The position numbers and the translations under genes were made by a program. Below, piece by piece: positions 55,531 to 64,000 of a DNA stretch of 64,000 bases (its first letter is position 1; every line of letters starts with the position of its first letter). The DNA comes from an uncultured Oscillibacter sp. (GTDB taxonomy: Bacteria; Bacillota; Clostridia; Oscillospirales; Oscillospiraceae), in contig CAJTSM010000004.1 of assembly GCA_910578935.1 (NCBI GenBank), positions 1 through 64,000 of the forward strand, given 5' to 3'. The notes under the pieces are model-generated. The model saw only the letters and a program-made list of their open reading frames with translations, did not search any database and was not told the origin of the DNA.

Positions 55531-56522
55531 TTCCTCCGCCCCTTCCCCGGGTCCTTCCGCTCTCCCCGTTTCTCATAGTCCTCATAGGCCTGGACAATTC
55601 TCTGCACCATGACGTGGCGGACCACGTCGGCATTGGTCAGCTCGCAGATGCCGATGCCCTCCACGTTGCGGAGAACCCGCATGGCCTCCTTCAATCCGGA
55701 GGTCTTCCCGTCGGGGAGGTCGATCTGCGTGGCGTCGCCGGTGATGACAATCTTGGACCCAAAGCCCAGACGGGTGAGGAACATCTTCATCTGCTCCCGG
55801 CTGGTGTTCTGGGCCTCATCCAGAATGATGAAGCTGTCGTCCAGGGTCCGGCCCCGCATATAGGCCAGGGGGGCCACCTCGATGTTTCCCCGCTCCAGGT
55901 ACTTTTGGTACGTCTCCGCCCCCAGCATGTCGAAAAGCGCGTCGTACAGGGGCCGGAGATAGGGGTCCACCTTGCTCTGGAGATCCCCGGGCAGGAAGCC
56001 CAGCCGTTCCCCGGCCTCCACGGCGGGGCGGGTGAGAATGATCCGGTTCACCTGCTTGTCCCGGAAGGCCATGACCGCGGCGGCCACCGCCAGGTAGGTC
56101 TTTCCCGTGCCTGCCGGGCCCACGCCGATCGTCACCGTGTTTTTCAGCACGGAGGCAATGTAGTCCTTTTGGCCGATGGTCTTGGGCTTGATGGGCCGGC
56201 CCTTGGCGGAGATGCAGAGGACGTCGCCGGCAAGCTCGGCGATTTTTTCCTCCTTCCCCGCCCGGACCATGCTGATGACATACCGGACGTTCTGCTCGGC
56301 GATGGGCTCTCCCCGGCTGGAGAGGGTCAGGAGGGCCTGGATGGCCTTACAGGCCAGGGACACGTCCTCCGCCTCCCCCTCCACCCGGAGTTCACTGTCC
56401 CGGTTGACCACAGTGACGGAAAATTCCTGCTCCAGCAGCCGGATATTCTCGTCAAAGGACCCGAAAATGTTGACGGCCTGTTCCAGCCGTTCAATGCCGA
56501 TTCGCTGTTCCAAAGTCTTCAC
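55527..56522 (-). CDS. phoH: PhoH-family ATPase (YbeZ/PhoL)
   Basis: 331 residues. N-terminal KH-like part (about 1-110), then the P-loop domain with Walker A 'GVGPAGTGKTYLAV', 'TRPAVEAGERLGFL', Walker B 'SFIILDEAQNTSREQMKM' and 'ITGDATQIDLP'. It works with YbeY in RNA metabolism. The start is GTG 56522 with only a weak site; it follows yqfD by 99 nt. Confidence 0.94.
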   Translation of the reverse strand: MKTLEQRIGIERLEQAVNIFGSFDENIRLLEQEFSVTVVNRDSELRVEGEAEDVSLACKAIQALLTLSSRGEPIAEQNVRYVISMVRAGKEEKIAELAGDVLCISAKGRPIKPKTIGQKDYIASVLKNTVTIGVGPAGTGKTYLAVAAAVMAFRDKQVNRIILTRPAVEAGERLGFLPGDLQSKVDPYLRPLYDALFDMLGAETYQKYLERGNIEVAPLAYMRGRTLDDSFIILDEAQNTSREQMKMFLTRLGFGSKIVITGDATQIDLPDGKTSGLKEAMRVLRNVEGIGICELTNADVVRHVMVQRIVQAYEDYEKRGERKDPGKGRRK

Positions 56523-56621
56523 TCCCGTATTTGCGCGGACTTCCGTCCGTTTCTTCCGTATGTTATTCGAGCCGTCTTGCCCGCCGCCGTAAACGGCGGC
56601 AGCTGCGAAACATGGCGCATA

Positions 56622-57827
56622 TTACTTCCGGCCTTCCAGTTCGGAAGTAATATATATGGGGGCCGTCTCCCCGATCTCCTCCAGACATTCCGCCGACAGC
56701 GTGACTATCAGCGTATCCCCTTTCTGCCGGGCGGAGCAGAGGGTGGATTTCACCTCGCCGTAGGGCTCCACCATCTCCCGGAGCTGAGCGGACAAAATCG
56801 CTTCGGCGGCCTTCTCCGCCTCGGCAGCGGTTCGGACCGTGGGAACGGCTTCATAAAAACGCCATTTCTCCGTCACCAAAGTAACGGGGAGGGGTACGCC
56901 CAGCAGCGTCAGAGGACGCCTGTTGGTTATTTTATCATATTCCTCCCCTTCAATGCTACTGTTTGAGAAGAATTTTATCCGCCGGGTTCCAAAAATCAAG
57001 GACAGCCCGGTCCTCTCTTTTCCGGTATACTGTTTTTCCGCCGCCGTCAGGGGCATGGAAGCGGTGAGATCGTACCACGTCCGGGCCTCCACCTTCCCCA
57101 TGCCCGCCAGGACCCGGGCCCCCACCGTATCGGTATCCTCCACGCCGGAGATCAAAATCTGCCCCTCCGTCACGGCGCTGCCGGGGACGACGCAGCTAAC
57201 GCCGCCGATGGTCTGGACCTTTTTCACCAGGCCCGCCCGCCGGGCCACCAGGTTGCAGGGCGTCCGGCGGTCGATCATCACCGGGGGAGGAGTCCGTTCC
57301 CGGACCTGAACGCTGGCCCGGCAGCCGGAGACGTTGACAGCAATCCAGCTCAGTTCCGGCACGTCCAGGAGCATGTGGTTTCGGAGATCCTCCCCGTCCA
57401 GGGACAGGCCAAAGGTCCCAAGGCCCACGCCGTTTTGCTCCAGGGCCCGCAAAATCCGCTCCTCCGGGACGCGCTCGTTTCCCTCCACCTGAAAATCCCA
57501 GATAAAAAACGAGCCCAGAAACAGTGCCAGGGCACAGCCCACCAGCCCCATCAACAGCGCCTGACGGTGCCGGAAACGGAGGAAAAAATAGGGCGCGCCC
57601 TCCAGTCCCACCAGGTCAAACGCGCAGTCCAAGTTCTTTCCCGCCTCCCGGAGGGTCCTCCAATCCCGCCGGGAGAGCCGGCAGGTAAAGGCCGTGGGGG
57701 ATTCCCATTCCAAGTCCCAGAAGGACAGCTCCCGCGCCCCGCAGAGATTCAGCACCCGTTCGGGAAAGGCGCACTCCGCCCGAATCCGGACCTGGCCCCG
57801 CAGGCGGTTGACCAGGCCGGTCAGCAT
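56622..57827 (-). CDS. yqfD: Sporulation protein YqfD
   Basis: 401 residues from ATG 57827, which overlaps the yqfC stop. One membrane helix (about 90-110, 'ALLMGLVGCALALFLGSFFIW') follows the N-terminal domain. The outer part has 'VEGNERVPEERILRALEQNGV', 'LSWIAVNVSGCRASVQVRER' (FtsQ/POTRA-like) and 'LVARRAGLVKKVQTIGG'. It is a mother-cell sporulation protein in B. subtilis (sigma-E regulon). Confidence 0.94.
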   Translation of the reverse strand: MLTGLVNRLRGQVRIRAECAFPERVLNLCGARELSFWDLEWESPTAFTCRLSRRDWRTLREAGKNLDCAFDLVGLEGAPYFFLRFRHRQALLMGLVGCALALFLGSFFIWDFQVEGNERVPEERILRALEQNGVGLGTFGLSLDGEDLRNHMLLDVPELSWIAVNVSGCRASVQVRERTPPPVMIDRRTPCNLVARRAGLVKKVQTIGGVSCVVPGSAVTEGQILISGVEDTDTVGARVLAGMGKVEARTWYDLTASMPLTAAEKQYTGKERTGLSLIFGTRRIKFFSNSSIEGEEYDKITNRRPLTLLGVPLPVTLVTEKWRFYEAVPTVRTAAEAEKAAEAILSAQLREMVEPYGEVKSTLCSARQKGDTLIVTLSAECLEEIGETAPIYITSELEGRK

Positions 57828-58117
57828 GGCCCTACCCACTCTACGGAGGCAATTTTTCCGCCGATCCGCAGCTCTCCCGCCGTCATAGCCATCAAGGTCA
57901 GACCCTCCCCGCTGACCCGGAGGACGCCGGCGGAGGTGTTGGCGTCGATCCGCTCTTCCGTATAGGCCAGAAGGCCGGTGTGGTGCTCCAAATATAGCTG
58001 GCGGCTCCCCACCATCTCCAGCCGGGGCAGTCCCGCCACTACGTCCGCCGGAAGGTCAAACAGCTCCGCCGCCGCTGTCAAAACGCCGTCCTCCCGGCCT
58101 CTGCGATTCCGTTCCAT
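57821..58117 (-). CDS. yqfC: Sporulation protein YqfC
   Basis: 98 residues from ATG 58117 (GAGGTG 7 nt upstream). 'LTAAAELFDLPADVVAGLPRLEMVGSRQLYLE' (in two parts) and 'TSAGVLRVSGEGLTL' match the YabP/YqfC family, a beta-rich sporulation protein. Upstream it is divergent from ylbJ across a symmetric region that looks like paired sporulation promoters. Confidence 0.93.
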   Translation of the reverse strand: MERNRRGREDGVLTAAAELFDLPADVVAGLPRLEMVGSRQLYLEHHTGLLAYTEERIDANTSAGVLRVSGEGLTLMAMTAGELRIGGKIASVEWVGPC

Positions 58118-58217
58118 ATTCTTCACCTCGAAAAACCATATGCGGCAGCGGGAAAAAAACTGCTTGTCCCGGCATGATTCCCGCCGCCTTCGCATAGGGT
58201 TTTTTGAGGTGAGGCTT
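58118..58217. promoter_or_regulatory. Symmetric divergent sporulation promoter region (sigma-E-like)
   Basis: The two halves mirror each other: TCACCTC-AAAAACC-TATGCG on the left, and the complement of the same on the right. They give CATA(T/G)GGTTTTT as a -10-like element and identical GAGGTGA ribosome sites on both strands. The plus half has GGCATGATT about 13 nt upstream, resembling a sigma-E -35. yqfC, yqfD and ylbJ belong to the sigma-E regulon in B. subtilis. Confidence 0.55.
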
Positions 58218-59132
58218 ATGAAACCGCGCTGGCGGACCGGCGCTTGTCTGCTTCTCTGCGCTCTTTTGGTCTGGTCCCTGGCGGATGCGGAGCAAGTCCG
58301 GGCCGCGGCGGCGGCGGGCCTGGCTCTCTGCGGCCGGGTGGTCATCCCCGCCCTGTTTCCCTTCATGGCGGCGTCCACCATGCTGGTGTCCATGGGCTTT
58401 GGGGAATGGGCCTCTCCCCGCCTGTCGGGGTTGATGAGCCTCTACCGCCTCCCCGGCCCCGCCGCCGTCCCCCTGCTGCTGGGGCTGGTGGGCGGTTATC
58501 CCATTGGGGCCCGGACAGCGGCAGAGCTTCACAAAAGGGGCCTTCTCACTGTGGAAGAGGCGGAACGGCTCTTGGGTTTTTGCAACAACTCCAACCCGGT
58601 GTTCCTCATCAGCGTCCTGGGAAGCGGTGTTTTCGGAAGCAGCCGCAGGGGAATTTACCTCTGGCTTATCCACATCCTCTCTTCTCTGCTGACGGGCTTT
58701 TTCTTCCGTGGAAGCGGGAAACCCTGTGGGCGGCAGCGTCTGCCCCGGGCTGTCCCCTGTCAAACGCCCTCCTTTTCCGCCGCCCTTGTGGAGGGGGTGA
58801 AAAGCGCCTGCGGGAACATGGTTTCCGTCTGCGGCTTCGTGATTTTCTTTTATGTGCTGGCTAGCCCCCTGGCGGCTCTAAAGGGGCCCCTGGGGGCCGG
58901 ACTGGTAGGCGTTCTGGAACTCTTCTCCCTGACGCCGCTGCTGGAGGCGGACCACGTGAGCTTCATCTTAGCCTCCGCCTGCGCGGGCTGGGGAGGGGTA
59001 TCCATTCTCTGCCAAACAGCCGCGGTGCTGGAAAACAGCGGCCTTCGAATCCGAAACTGCGTCGCCGGCAAGGCTCTCCAGGCCTTGCTGGCGGCGGGAC
59101 TGGCGGCCGTCGTGGGCCTCTATCTGTTCTAA
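58218..59132 (+). CDS. ylbJ: Sporulation membrane protein YlbJ
   Basis: 304 residues from ATG 58218 (GAGGTGAGG upstream). About eight membrane helices with nucleoside-recognition ('gate') domain features: 'VIPALFPFMAASTMLVSMG', 'GLVGGYPIGARTAAELHKRG', 'FCNNSNPVFLISVLGSGVFG'. YlbJ is a mother-cell membrane protein required for spore cortex formation. Divergent from yqfC. Confidence 0.93.
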   Translation: MKPRWRTGACLLLCALLVWSLADAEQVRAAAAAGLALCGRVVIPALFPFMAASTMLVSMGFGEWASPRLSGLMSLYRLPGPAAVPLLLGLVGGYPIGARTAAELHKRGLLTVEEAERLLGFCNNSNPVFLISVLGSGVFGSSRRGIYLWLIHILSSLLTGFFFRGSGKPCGRQRLPRAVPCQTPSFSAALVEGVKSACGNMVSVCGFVIFFYVLASPLAALKGPLGAGLVGVLELFSLTPLLEADHVSFILASACAGWGGVSILCQTAAVLENSGLRIRNCVAGKALQALLAAGLAAVVGLYLF

Positions 59133-59141
59133 GCAAACAAA

Positions 59142-59171
59142 GGAGCGGCCCCGGTATGCCGGGGCCGCTCC
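59142..59171 (+). terminator. Terminator-like hairpin after ylbJ
   Basis: A 13-bp stem, GGAGCGGCCCCGG / CCGGGGCCGCTCC with TATG loop, 9 nt after the stop; no U-run. Confidence 0.6.
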
Positions 59172-59179
59172 GATCACGA

Positions 59180-59332
59180 AAAGGAAGGGCATGCGCGGCT
59201 GCGCCCGCAGGCGCGTTTCGGAACGCAACCGCCGCTTGCGGCGGCTCCTGGCGCGGAGATAAACCCGAAAAGGGTTTTCCGCACCATTTCAATCACAAGC
59301 TGTCAAAAGATGTGACAGCCCGGGGCAGCGCG
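59180..59332. other. Hairpin module related to 31937-32047
   Basis: It contains CCGCCGC/GCGGCGG near 59230-59246, AAACCC.A..AGGGTTT arms (about 59262-59280), CGCACCATTTCAATCAC and GCTGTCA/TGACAGC (about 59298-59321). The series matches the hairpin module near 31937-32000 in order and partly in sequence. No gene. Confidence 0.5.
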
Positions 59333-60274
59333 TCAGCGCTGCCCCTTGTCGTAGGGCACGCCCTCCGCCTTGGGGGCCCGGGACTTCTTGGACGTGAAGG
59401 CCAGGACCACCAGGGAGATGATGTAGGGGAGCATATTGTACATAGCCGCCGGGAGGTTCAGGGCCTTCAGGAAGTCGAAGCCGGAGTACACGTTGCCCAA
59501 AGCCCGGAAAAACCCGAAGAGCAGCGCCGCCAGGGCGATGCGGGTGGGTTTCCACTGGCCGAAGATCATAACCGCCAGGGCCAGGAAGCCGAAGCCCGCC
59601 ACGCCGTTTTCAAACTTCCACTCGCTGACGCCCGCCGTGATGTACACGATGCCGCCAAGGCCCCCCAGCATACCGGAGATCAGCACGCCGGCGTAGCGCA
59701 TTTTGTAGACGTTAATGCCCACGCTGTCCGCCGCCTGGGGATGCTCGCCGCAGGCCATGAGCCGGAGCCCGAAGCGGGTCTTGTACAGGGAGACATAGGA
59801 CCCGATCAGGGCCAGGGCCGCCAGCAGCATGAACCAGTTGAACTCAAAGCCGCCCAGGTTCACCAAAAACGCCTTTTTCGCGTTGATGTACTGGATGGTG
59901 GAGGAGACGTTATCCACGCTCTCGGCGGTGTTCATGGCCTTGACGAAAACCGTGGCCGCCGCCGTGCCCAGCAGGTTCATGGCGGTGCCCACCAGGGTCT
60001 GGTCCGCCTTGAAGTTGATGGCGGCCACCGCCAGCAGCAGGGAGTACACGACGCCCAAGGCAATGGCGGCCAGGACCACCAGCAGGATCATGCCGAAGGC
60101 GGGAGTGCTGTCGGGGAGAAACTTCATCATCAGCGCGCCGCCCAGGGCGCCCATGACCATGATGCCCTCCAGGCCGATGTTGATGACGCCGGAGTGCTCG
60201 GAGAAGCAGCCGCCCAGGGCCACCAGCAGCAGCACCGACGCGAAAATCAGAGTGTATTGCAGCAGCAAGATCAT
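59333..60274 (-). CDS. Nucleoside-type ABC permease, second subunit (NupQ/YufQ-like)
   Basis: 313 residues, about nine membrane helices. BPD_transp_2 family: 'LGGCFSEHSGVINIGLEGIMVMGALGG' (split) near residues 20-45, 'RLMACGEHPQAADSVGINV' and 'RYAGVLISGMLGGLGGIVYI'. It pairs with the permease encoded upstream, whose stop overlaps its start by 4 nt. With the ATPase and BMP binding protein it should import nucleosides. Confidence 0.93.
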   Translation of the reverse strand: MILLLQYTLIFASVLLLVALGGCFSEHSGVINIGLEGIMVMGALGGALMMKFLPDSTPAFGMILLVVLAAIALGVVYSLLLAVAAINFKADQTLVGTAMNLLGTAAATVFVKAMNTAESVDNVSSTIQYINAKKAFLVNLGGFEFNWFMLLAALALIGSYVSLYKTRFGLRLMACGEHPQAADSVGINVYKMRYAGVLISGMLGGLGGIVYITAGVSEWKFENGVAGFGFLALAVMIFGQWKPTRIALAALLFGFFRALGNVYSGFDFLKALNLPAAMYNMLPYIISLVVLAFTSKKSRAPKAEGVPYDKGQR

Positions 60275-61404
60275 TTCCCGTCGCCTCCTTTCCCGGCAGC
60301 CGCCTGTTTCTTCTCATCCCGGCGGTTCAGCCAGGCATTCAGCGCCGTTTTGAAGAAGAGGACGAAGCCACAGAGGTAGATAATCAGCGCGGAGATAAAG
60401 TCGGAAATCTGGGAGGAGTACATGGTCTTGTCCACATAGGCCCCTCCGTTGGTGATGTGCTGGATGAAGTAGGAGGAGAAAATGGCCCCGATGGGGTTCA
60501 GCCCCCCCAGGAAGGCGGCGGCAATGCCGTTGAAACCCATGGCGGGAACGGCGGACTGGGTGCACTGCCACTGCTCGAACCCGGTGAGGAAGAGCATCGC
60601 CGCGCCCATGCCGGCAAGCCCCCCGGCAATGGCCATGGTGAGGATCAGGTTCTTCCGCTCCCGCATGCCGCAGTATTTGGCGGCAAACTTGTTGCAGCCG
60701 GTGGCCTTCAGCTCATAGCCCAGCTTGGTCTTCTCAAGCAGAACCCAGACTAAAACCGCCGTCAGGATGGCCAGGGGAATGGCCAGGCCCACGTACTGAT
60801 TTTTGCTGAACAGAGCCCCCAGTCCCAGGGAGGGGAGAAGGGCTCCTTCGTTGGTGCTGGCCAGAGTGTAGGTGTAGGGACTGGTTTCCTCCTTCACCAG
60901 AGTCAGCAGCATGTTCACGGCGTAAAGGCTGATCCAGTTCAGCATGATGCAGGAGATGACCTCGTTGACGTTGCAGTAAGCTTTCAGCAAACCGGACACA
61001 GCCCCCAGGGCGGCCCCGGCCAGGATCGCGGCAATCAGGCACAAAAACCAGGGCAGCTTCAGCCCCAGGGCACAGTACAGAGCCGCGCCGGTGCCGACGA
61101 CATACTGGCCCGCCGCACCGATGTTGAATAAGCCCACCTTATAGGCGAAGAGCACGGAGAGGCTGCACATCAGCAGGGGGGCGGTCTTCACCAGGGTACT
61201 GCCGAAGTAACGGAGCTGAGCCGTGGACTTGGAATAGGTCATGAAGTTCTCCACGATGGCCAGGATCGCTCCGTTGGCTCCGGCGGGATTGATGAGAAGC
61301 AGGGCGATATAGCCCACCAGCAATCCCAGCAGAATGCACAGCAGGGAGGCCAGCAGGGACTGAACCGCGCCGTTGCGCAGCAGGGAGGTTTTTTCTTGTT
61401 TCAT
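60271..61404 (-). CDS. Nucleoside-type ABC permease, first subunit (NupP/YufP-like)
   Basis: 377 residues, about ten membrane helices. 'LFAYKVGLFNIGAAGQYVVG', 'NEVISCIMLNWISLYAVN', 'ATGCNKFAAKYCGM' and 'AMGFNGIAAAFLGGLNPIG' are BMP-system permease features. It starts 3 nt after the ATPase stop. Confidence 0.93.
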   Translation of the reverse strand: MKQEKTSLLRNGAVQSLLASLLCILLGLLVGYIALLLINPAGANGAILAIVENFMTYSKSTAQLRYFGSTLVKTAPLLMCSLSVLFAYKVGLFNIGAAGQYVVGTGAALYCALGLKLPWFLCLIAAILAGAALGAVSGLLKAYCNVNEVISCIMLNWISLYAVNMLLTLVKEETSPYTYTLASTNEGALLPSLGLGALFSKNQYVGLAIPLAILTAVLVWVLLEKTKLGYELKATGCNKFAAKYCGMRERKNLILTMAIAGGLAGMGAAMLFLTGFEQWQCTQSAVPAMGFNGIAAAFLGGLNPIGAIFSSYFIQHITNGGAYVDKTMYSSQISDFISALIIYLCGFVLFFKTALNAWLNRRDEKKQAAAGKGGDGK

Positions 61405-61407
61405 GCC

Positions 61408-62946
61408 TTACGCCCCCTTCTTCTTCGCGCCGGCCATATAGAGGCCCAGCTCTTCCACCGTGACTTCCTTCGGATCGAACTCGCCCACGATCTCGCCCTC
61501 GTACATGACGAGAATCCGGTCCGAGACGTTCATGACCTCGTCCAGCTCCAGGCTCACCAGCAACACGCCCTTTCCGGCGTCCCGCTGGGCCACGATCTGT
61601 TTGTGTATGTATTCAATGGCGCCCACATCCAGGCCCCGGGTGGGCTGGACAGCAATCAGCAGCTCCGGGTCCTTGTCAATCTCCCGGGCGATGATGGCTT
61701 TTTGCTGATTGCCGCCGGACATGCTCCGGGCCGCCGTGACAGGTCCCTGGCCGGAGCGGACGTCGTACTGCTCGATCAGGCCCACGGCGTACTCCCGGAT
61801 GGCCTTCCGTTTCAAAAAGCCCGCCGGGGTGACGAAGTGGCTCTCGAAGTACCGCTGGAGCACCATGTTGTCCTCCAGGGTGTAATCCAGCACCAGACCG
61901 TGCTTGTGCCGGTCCTCGGGGATGTGGCTCATGCCGGAGGTGTTCCGCTTGCGGATGGGAGACTTGGTAATGTCCTGACCGTTCAGGGTCAGGGTCCCCT
62001 CCTTCAGCGGCTCCAGGCCGGAGATCCCGTAGACCAGCTCCGTCTGACCGTTGCCGTCGATGCCTGCGATGCAGACGATTTCTCCCCTGCGGACCTGGAA
62101 ACTCACGTCCTTGACGGCGTTATTTTTGTGCCGCTTAGAGGCCACGGTCATGCCCTTCACGTCTAGCACCACCTCGCCGGGCTTGGCGGGAGCTTTTTCC
62201 ACCACGAAGTTTACGTCCCGGCCCACCATCATCCGGCTCAGCTCCTCCTGGGAGCTGGAGGCAATGTCCACTGTGCCGATGTACTTGCCCTTGCGCAGCA
62301 CGGAGCAGCGGTTGGCCACGGCCATGATCTCGTTGAGCTTGTGGGAGATGAAGAGGATGCTCTTTCCCTCGGCGGAGAGGTTCCGCATGATCTGCATCAG
62401 CTCGTCAATCTCCTGGGGGGTCAGCACGGCGGTGGGCTCGTCGAAGATCAGGATCTCGTTCTCCCGGTACAGCATCTTCAAAATCTCGGTGCGCTGCTGC
62501 ATGCCCACGGTGATGTCCTCAATCAGGGCATCTGGGTCCACCCGGAGGCCGTACTTCTCGGAGAGGGCCAGGACCTTTTCCCGGGCCTCCGCCTTTTGGA
62601 GAAAGCCGTGCTTGCAGGGCTCCACGCCCATGATGATGTTGTCCAGCACCGTAAAGCACTCCACCAGCTTGAAGTGCTGGTGGACCATGCCGATCCCCAG
62701 GTCGTTGGCGTCGTTGGGGTCCTTGATGGAGACCACCCGGCCGTCCTTTTTGATGACGCCCTCCTCCGGCTGGTACAGGCCGAACAGCACGCTCATCAGC
62801 GTGGACTTCCCGGCGCCGTTTTCGCCCAGCAAAGCGTGGATCTCGCCCTTTTTCAGCTGCAGGGTAATATTGTCGTTGGCCACGATGCCTGGGAACCGTT
62901 TGGTGATGTTCAGCATCTCAATGGCGTAACTCTGTTCCAATTTCAC
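61408..62946 (-). CDS. Nucleoside-type ABC ATPase with two nucleotide-binding domains (NupO/YufO-like)
   Basis: 512 residues. NBD1 (about 5-240): Walker A 'GENGAGKST', 'ITVGMQQRTEILKML', Walker B 'ILIFDEPTAVL'. NBD2 (about 260-500): degenerate Walker A 'GIDGNGQTE', signature 'MSGGNQQKAIIAREI' and 'PTRGLDVGAIEYIH'. Only one fully canonical Walker A is usual for this family. It energises the two permeases downstream. Confidence 0.95.
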   Translation of the reverse strand: MKLEQSYAIEMLNITKRFPGIVANDNITLQLKKGEIHALLGENGAGKSTLMSVLFGLYQPEEGVIKKDGRVVSIKDPNDANDLGIGMVHQHFKLVECFTVLDNIIMGVEPCKHGFLQKAEAREKVLALSEKYGLRVDPDALIEDITVGMQQRTEILKMLYRENEILIFDEPTAVLTPQEIDELMQIMRNLSAEGKSILFISHKLNEIMAVANRCSVLRKGKYIGTVDIASSSQEELSRMMVGRDVNFVVEKAPAKPGEVVLDVKGMTVASKRHKNNAVKDVSFQVRRGEIVCIAGIDGNGQTELVYGISGLEPLKEGTLTLNGQDITKSPIRKRNTSGMSHIPEDRHKHGLVLDYTLEDNMVLQRYFESHFVTPAGFLKRKAIREYAVGLIEQYDVRSGQGPVTAARSMSGGNQQKAIIAREIDKDPELLIAVQPTRGLDVGAIEYIHKQIVAQRDAGKGVLLVSLELDEVMNVSDRILVMYEGEIVGEFDPKEVTVEELGLYMAGAKKKGA

Positions 62947-63054
62947 AACCTCCTCCTTCGAAGAAAATACTCCTTGTTTATTGTACCATATCCAGGCGGA
63001 GATTTCAAAGCATTTTTTGCAAATTTCTACAAGACCCGATGGATCCCGAAGGGC

Positions 63055-63090
63055 AAAAAAACGAGGACGGGAATTCCCGTCCTCGTTTCA
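63055..63090 (-). terminator. Terminator after the BMP gene
   Basis: A 13-bp stem, AAACGAGGACGGG / CCCGTCCTCGTTT, is followed by TTTTTTT on the minus strand, 18 nt after the bmp stop. It probably lowers expression of the ATPase and permeases relative to the binding protein. The 158 nt between bmp and the ATPase gene hold nothing else that I can identify. Confidence 0.9.
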
Positions 63091-63105
63091 ACCGCAGGGG
63101 GCTGA

Positions 63106-64000
63106 TTACTTGATGTTGCCCAGGTCGTTGACCAGGATGTTGGCAGTTTCGGGCAGGGCGGAGATGTCGTCGGACACGGTGACTTTGCCGTCGAACATAT
63201 CCTTCACCAGGGCCTTGTAGTCGTCCTGAGAGAAGCCGTCGCCCCACTGGGTGGTATCCATGGGAAGCAGGACATAGTTGGCGGAGGGATCGTCGCCGGA
63301 GACCAGGCCCAGGGCCTCGGCCTTGCCGCCGTAGTTGGCAAAGTTTCCAGCGGCCACTTCGTCCAGCATGTGGTTGACCGTGGCGGCCAGGCCCTTCATG
63401 GCGGAGGTCAGAGTCACGCCCTCGCCGTAAGCGGCGTCCAGAGTGAAGCTCTGGTCCACGTCCACGCCGATGACCTTGGTGCCGGGAACCTTAGCGGCCG
63501 CCTCACCGGCGGAGGTGCAGATGCCGCCGCCGCAGGCGAAGACCACTTCCACGCCCAGGTTCTGATACCAGTTGTCGGTGTAAGCGGTGATGTCGGGATC
63601 TCCGAAGAACTGGTTTCCGTAGACATACTCCACGACCACGTCGCTCAGGCCCAGCTCACCGGCCGCGGCGTCGATGCCCTGGACATAGCCATAGCCGAAG
63701 CGCTGCACGGCGGGAACGGCCATGCCGCCCAGGTAGCCCAGGTGGGTGTAGCCCAGCTTCACGGCGGCGTAACCGGCCATATAGCCGCAGAGCTCTTCCT
63801 TATAGACGGCGCAGTACACGTTGCTGGGAACGGTGCCGCCCACGTCGCCCTCGCTGACGTCCAGGGCGATGAAGGTGATGTCGGGGTAGACGTCGGCCGT
63901 CTGGGTGATGGTCTCGCCGAAGGCGAAGCCGGGCATGACGATGACATTGTAATCCTCGTCAGCGGCCTTTTCCACCATGGCCACGCGCTCGGCGGTGGAG
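63106..64000 (-). CDS. BMP-family nucleoside-binding lipoprotein, partial
   Basis: At least 297 residues are visible; the N-terminus, including signal peptide and lipobox, lies beyond the right edge. 'VIVMPGFAFGETITQTADVYP', 'ITFIALDVSEGDVGG', 'VFACGGGICTSAGEAAAKV', 'VIGVDVDQS' and 'DGFSQDDYKALVKDMFDGKVTV' (split) are BMP/PnrA family features. It binds purine nucleosides outside the cell for the ABC system downstream. Confidence 0.94.
   Translation of the reverse strand, partial: STAERVAMVEKAADEDYNVIVMPGFAFGETITQTADVYPDITFIALDVSEGDVGGTVPSNVYCAVYKEELCGYMAGYAAVKLGYTHLGYLGGMAVPAVQRFGYGYVQGIDAAAGELGLSDVVVEYVYGNQFFGDPDITAYTDNWYQNLGVEVVFACGGGICTSAGEAAAKVPGTKVIGVDVDQSFTLDAAYGEGVTLTSAMKGLAATVNHMLDEVAAGNFANYGGKAEALGLVSGDDPSANYVLLPMDTTQWGDGFSQDDYKALVKDMFDGKVTVSDDISALPETANILVNDLGNIK

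Noticed and set aside
1..64000. tRNA, rRNA, prophage or complete insertion sequence
   Set aside because: Nothing with the required conserved sequences or gene sets was seen on either strand. A tRNAscan or Infernal run would settle this.

Overview
The window reads as chromosome of a GC-rich, spore-forming, anaerobic low-redox Firmicute, most like the gut Oscillospiraceae (Flavonifractor/Lawsonibacter-type). This is inferred from the sporulation genes (spoVAC, spoVAD, yqfC, yqfD, ylbJ, a GerMN lipoprotein, a DacF-type carboxypeptidase), the GC-rich codon use, GGAGG-type ribosome sites, consensus sigma-A promoters and a purine/carbamoyl catabolic set. No rRNA, tRNA, CRISPR array, prophage or complete insertion sequence was seen.

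Layout. 0.3-3.4 kb: a recombinase-derived DNA-binding protein, a small hypothetical gene, a TetR regulator and a very small protein. 3.4-10 kb: two surface-polysaccharide genes, an AIM24 protein, spoVAD and a MarR-MATE efflux operon. 10-15.7 kb: sirohaem synthase, an iron/tetrapyrrole-type ABC importer and a sirohaem-dependent nitrite/sulfite reductase. 15.8-17.5 kb: DUF523 and DUF815 ATPase. 17.6-23.8 kb: a branched-chain amino acid operon (two acetolactate synthases plus ilvC) preceded by a leader peptide and attenuator. 24-30.3 kb: carbamate kinase, YgeW carbamoyltransferase and YgeY hydrolase, divergent from a YheO-like regulator and a PLP enzyme. 30.5-40.4 kb: small regulatory genes, lipoprotein, ATP-grasp enzyme, NCS2 purine permease, a comEA/two-component/GerMN operon and a D,D-carboxypeptidase. 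40.5-50.5 kb: nitroreductase, thrH-DUF1015-PilZ, spoVAC, VOC-hemW-CmpB, mreB, comFC and an XRE regulator. 50.7-55 kb: recD2 and small RNA/regulator loci. 55-59 kb: the conserved yqfC-yqfD-phoH-ybeY cluster, divergent from ylbJ. 59-64 kb: a BMP-type nucleoside ABC importer whose binding protein runs off the right edge.

How the parts fit. Sirohaem made by the CysG-type protein can serve the adjacent reductase. Carbamoyltransferase plus carbamate kinase form an ATP-yielding carbamoyl-phosphate module resembling the E. coli ygeW-ygeY-yqeA group. A purine-type permease and a nucleoside importer lie in the same window, but not in the same operon. The ilv operon appears controlled by ribosome-mediated attenuation through a Leu/Ile/Val-rich leader peptide.

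The most unusual content is not in the large genes. Two loci (41.0-41.3 and 50.6-50.9 kb) each encode a homologous 25-residue peptide beginning MRITLHIG. Its messenger has the Shine-Dalgarno sequence inside a hairpin, and a convergent, promoter-driven antisense RNA shares its terminator stem. A third locus (53.8 kb) keeps only the antisense-type RNA. The arrangement looks like an undescribed type I toxin-antitoxin-like family. Also notable are a family of about 165-bp TA-flanked inverted-repeat elements whose ends coincide with stop codons, a 139-bp GC-rich palindromic repeat family, and a protein built from two inactive tyrosine-recombinase-like cores plus two winged helices.
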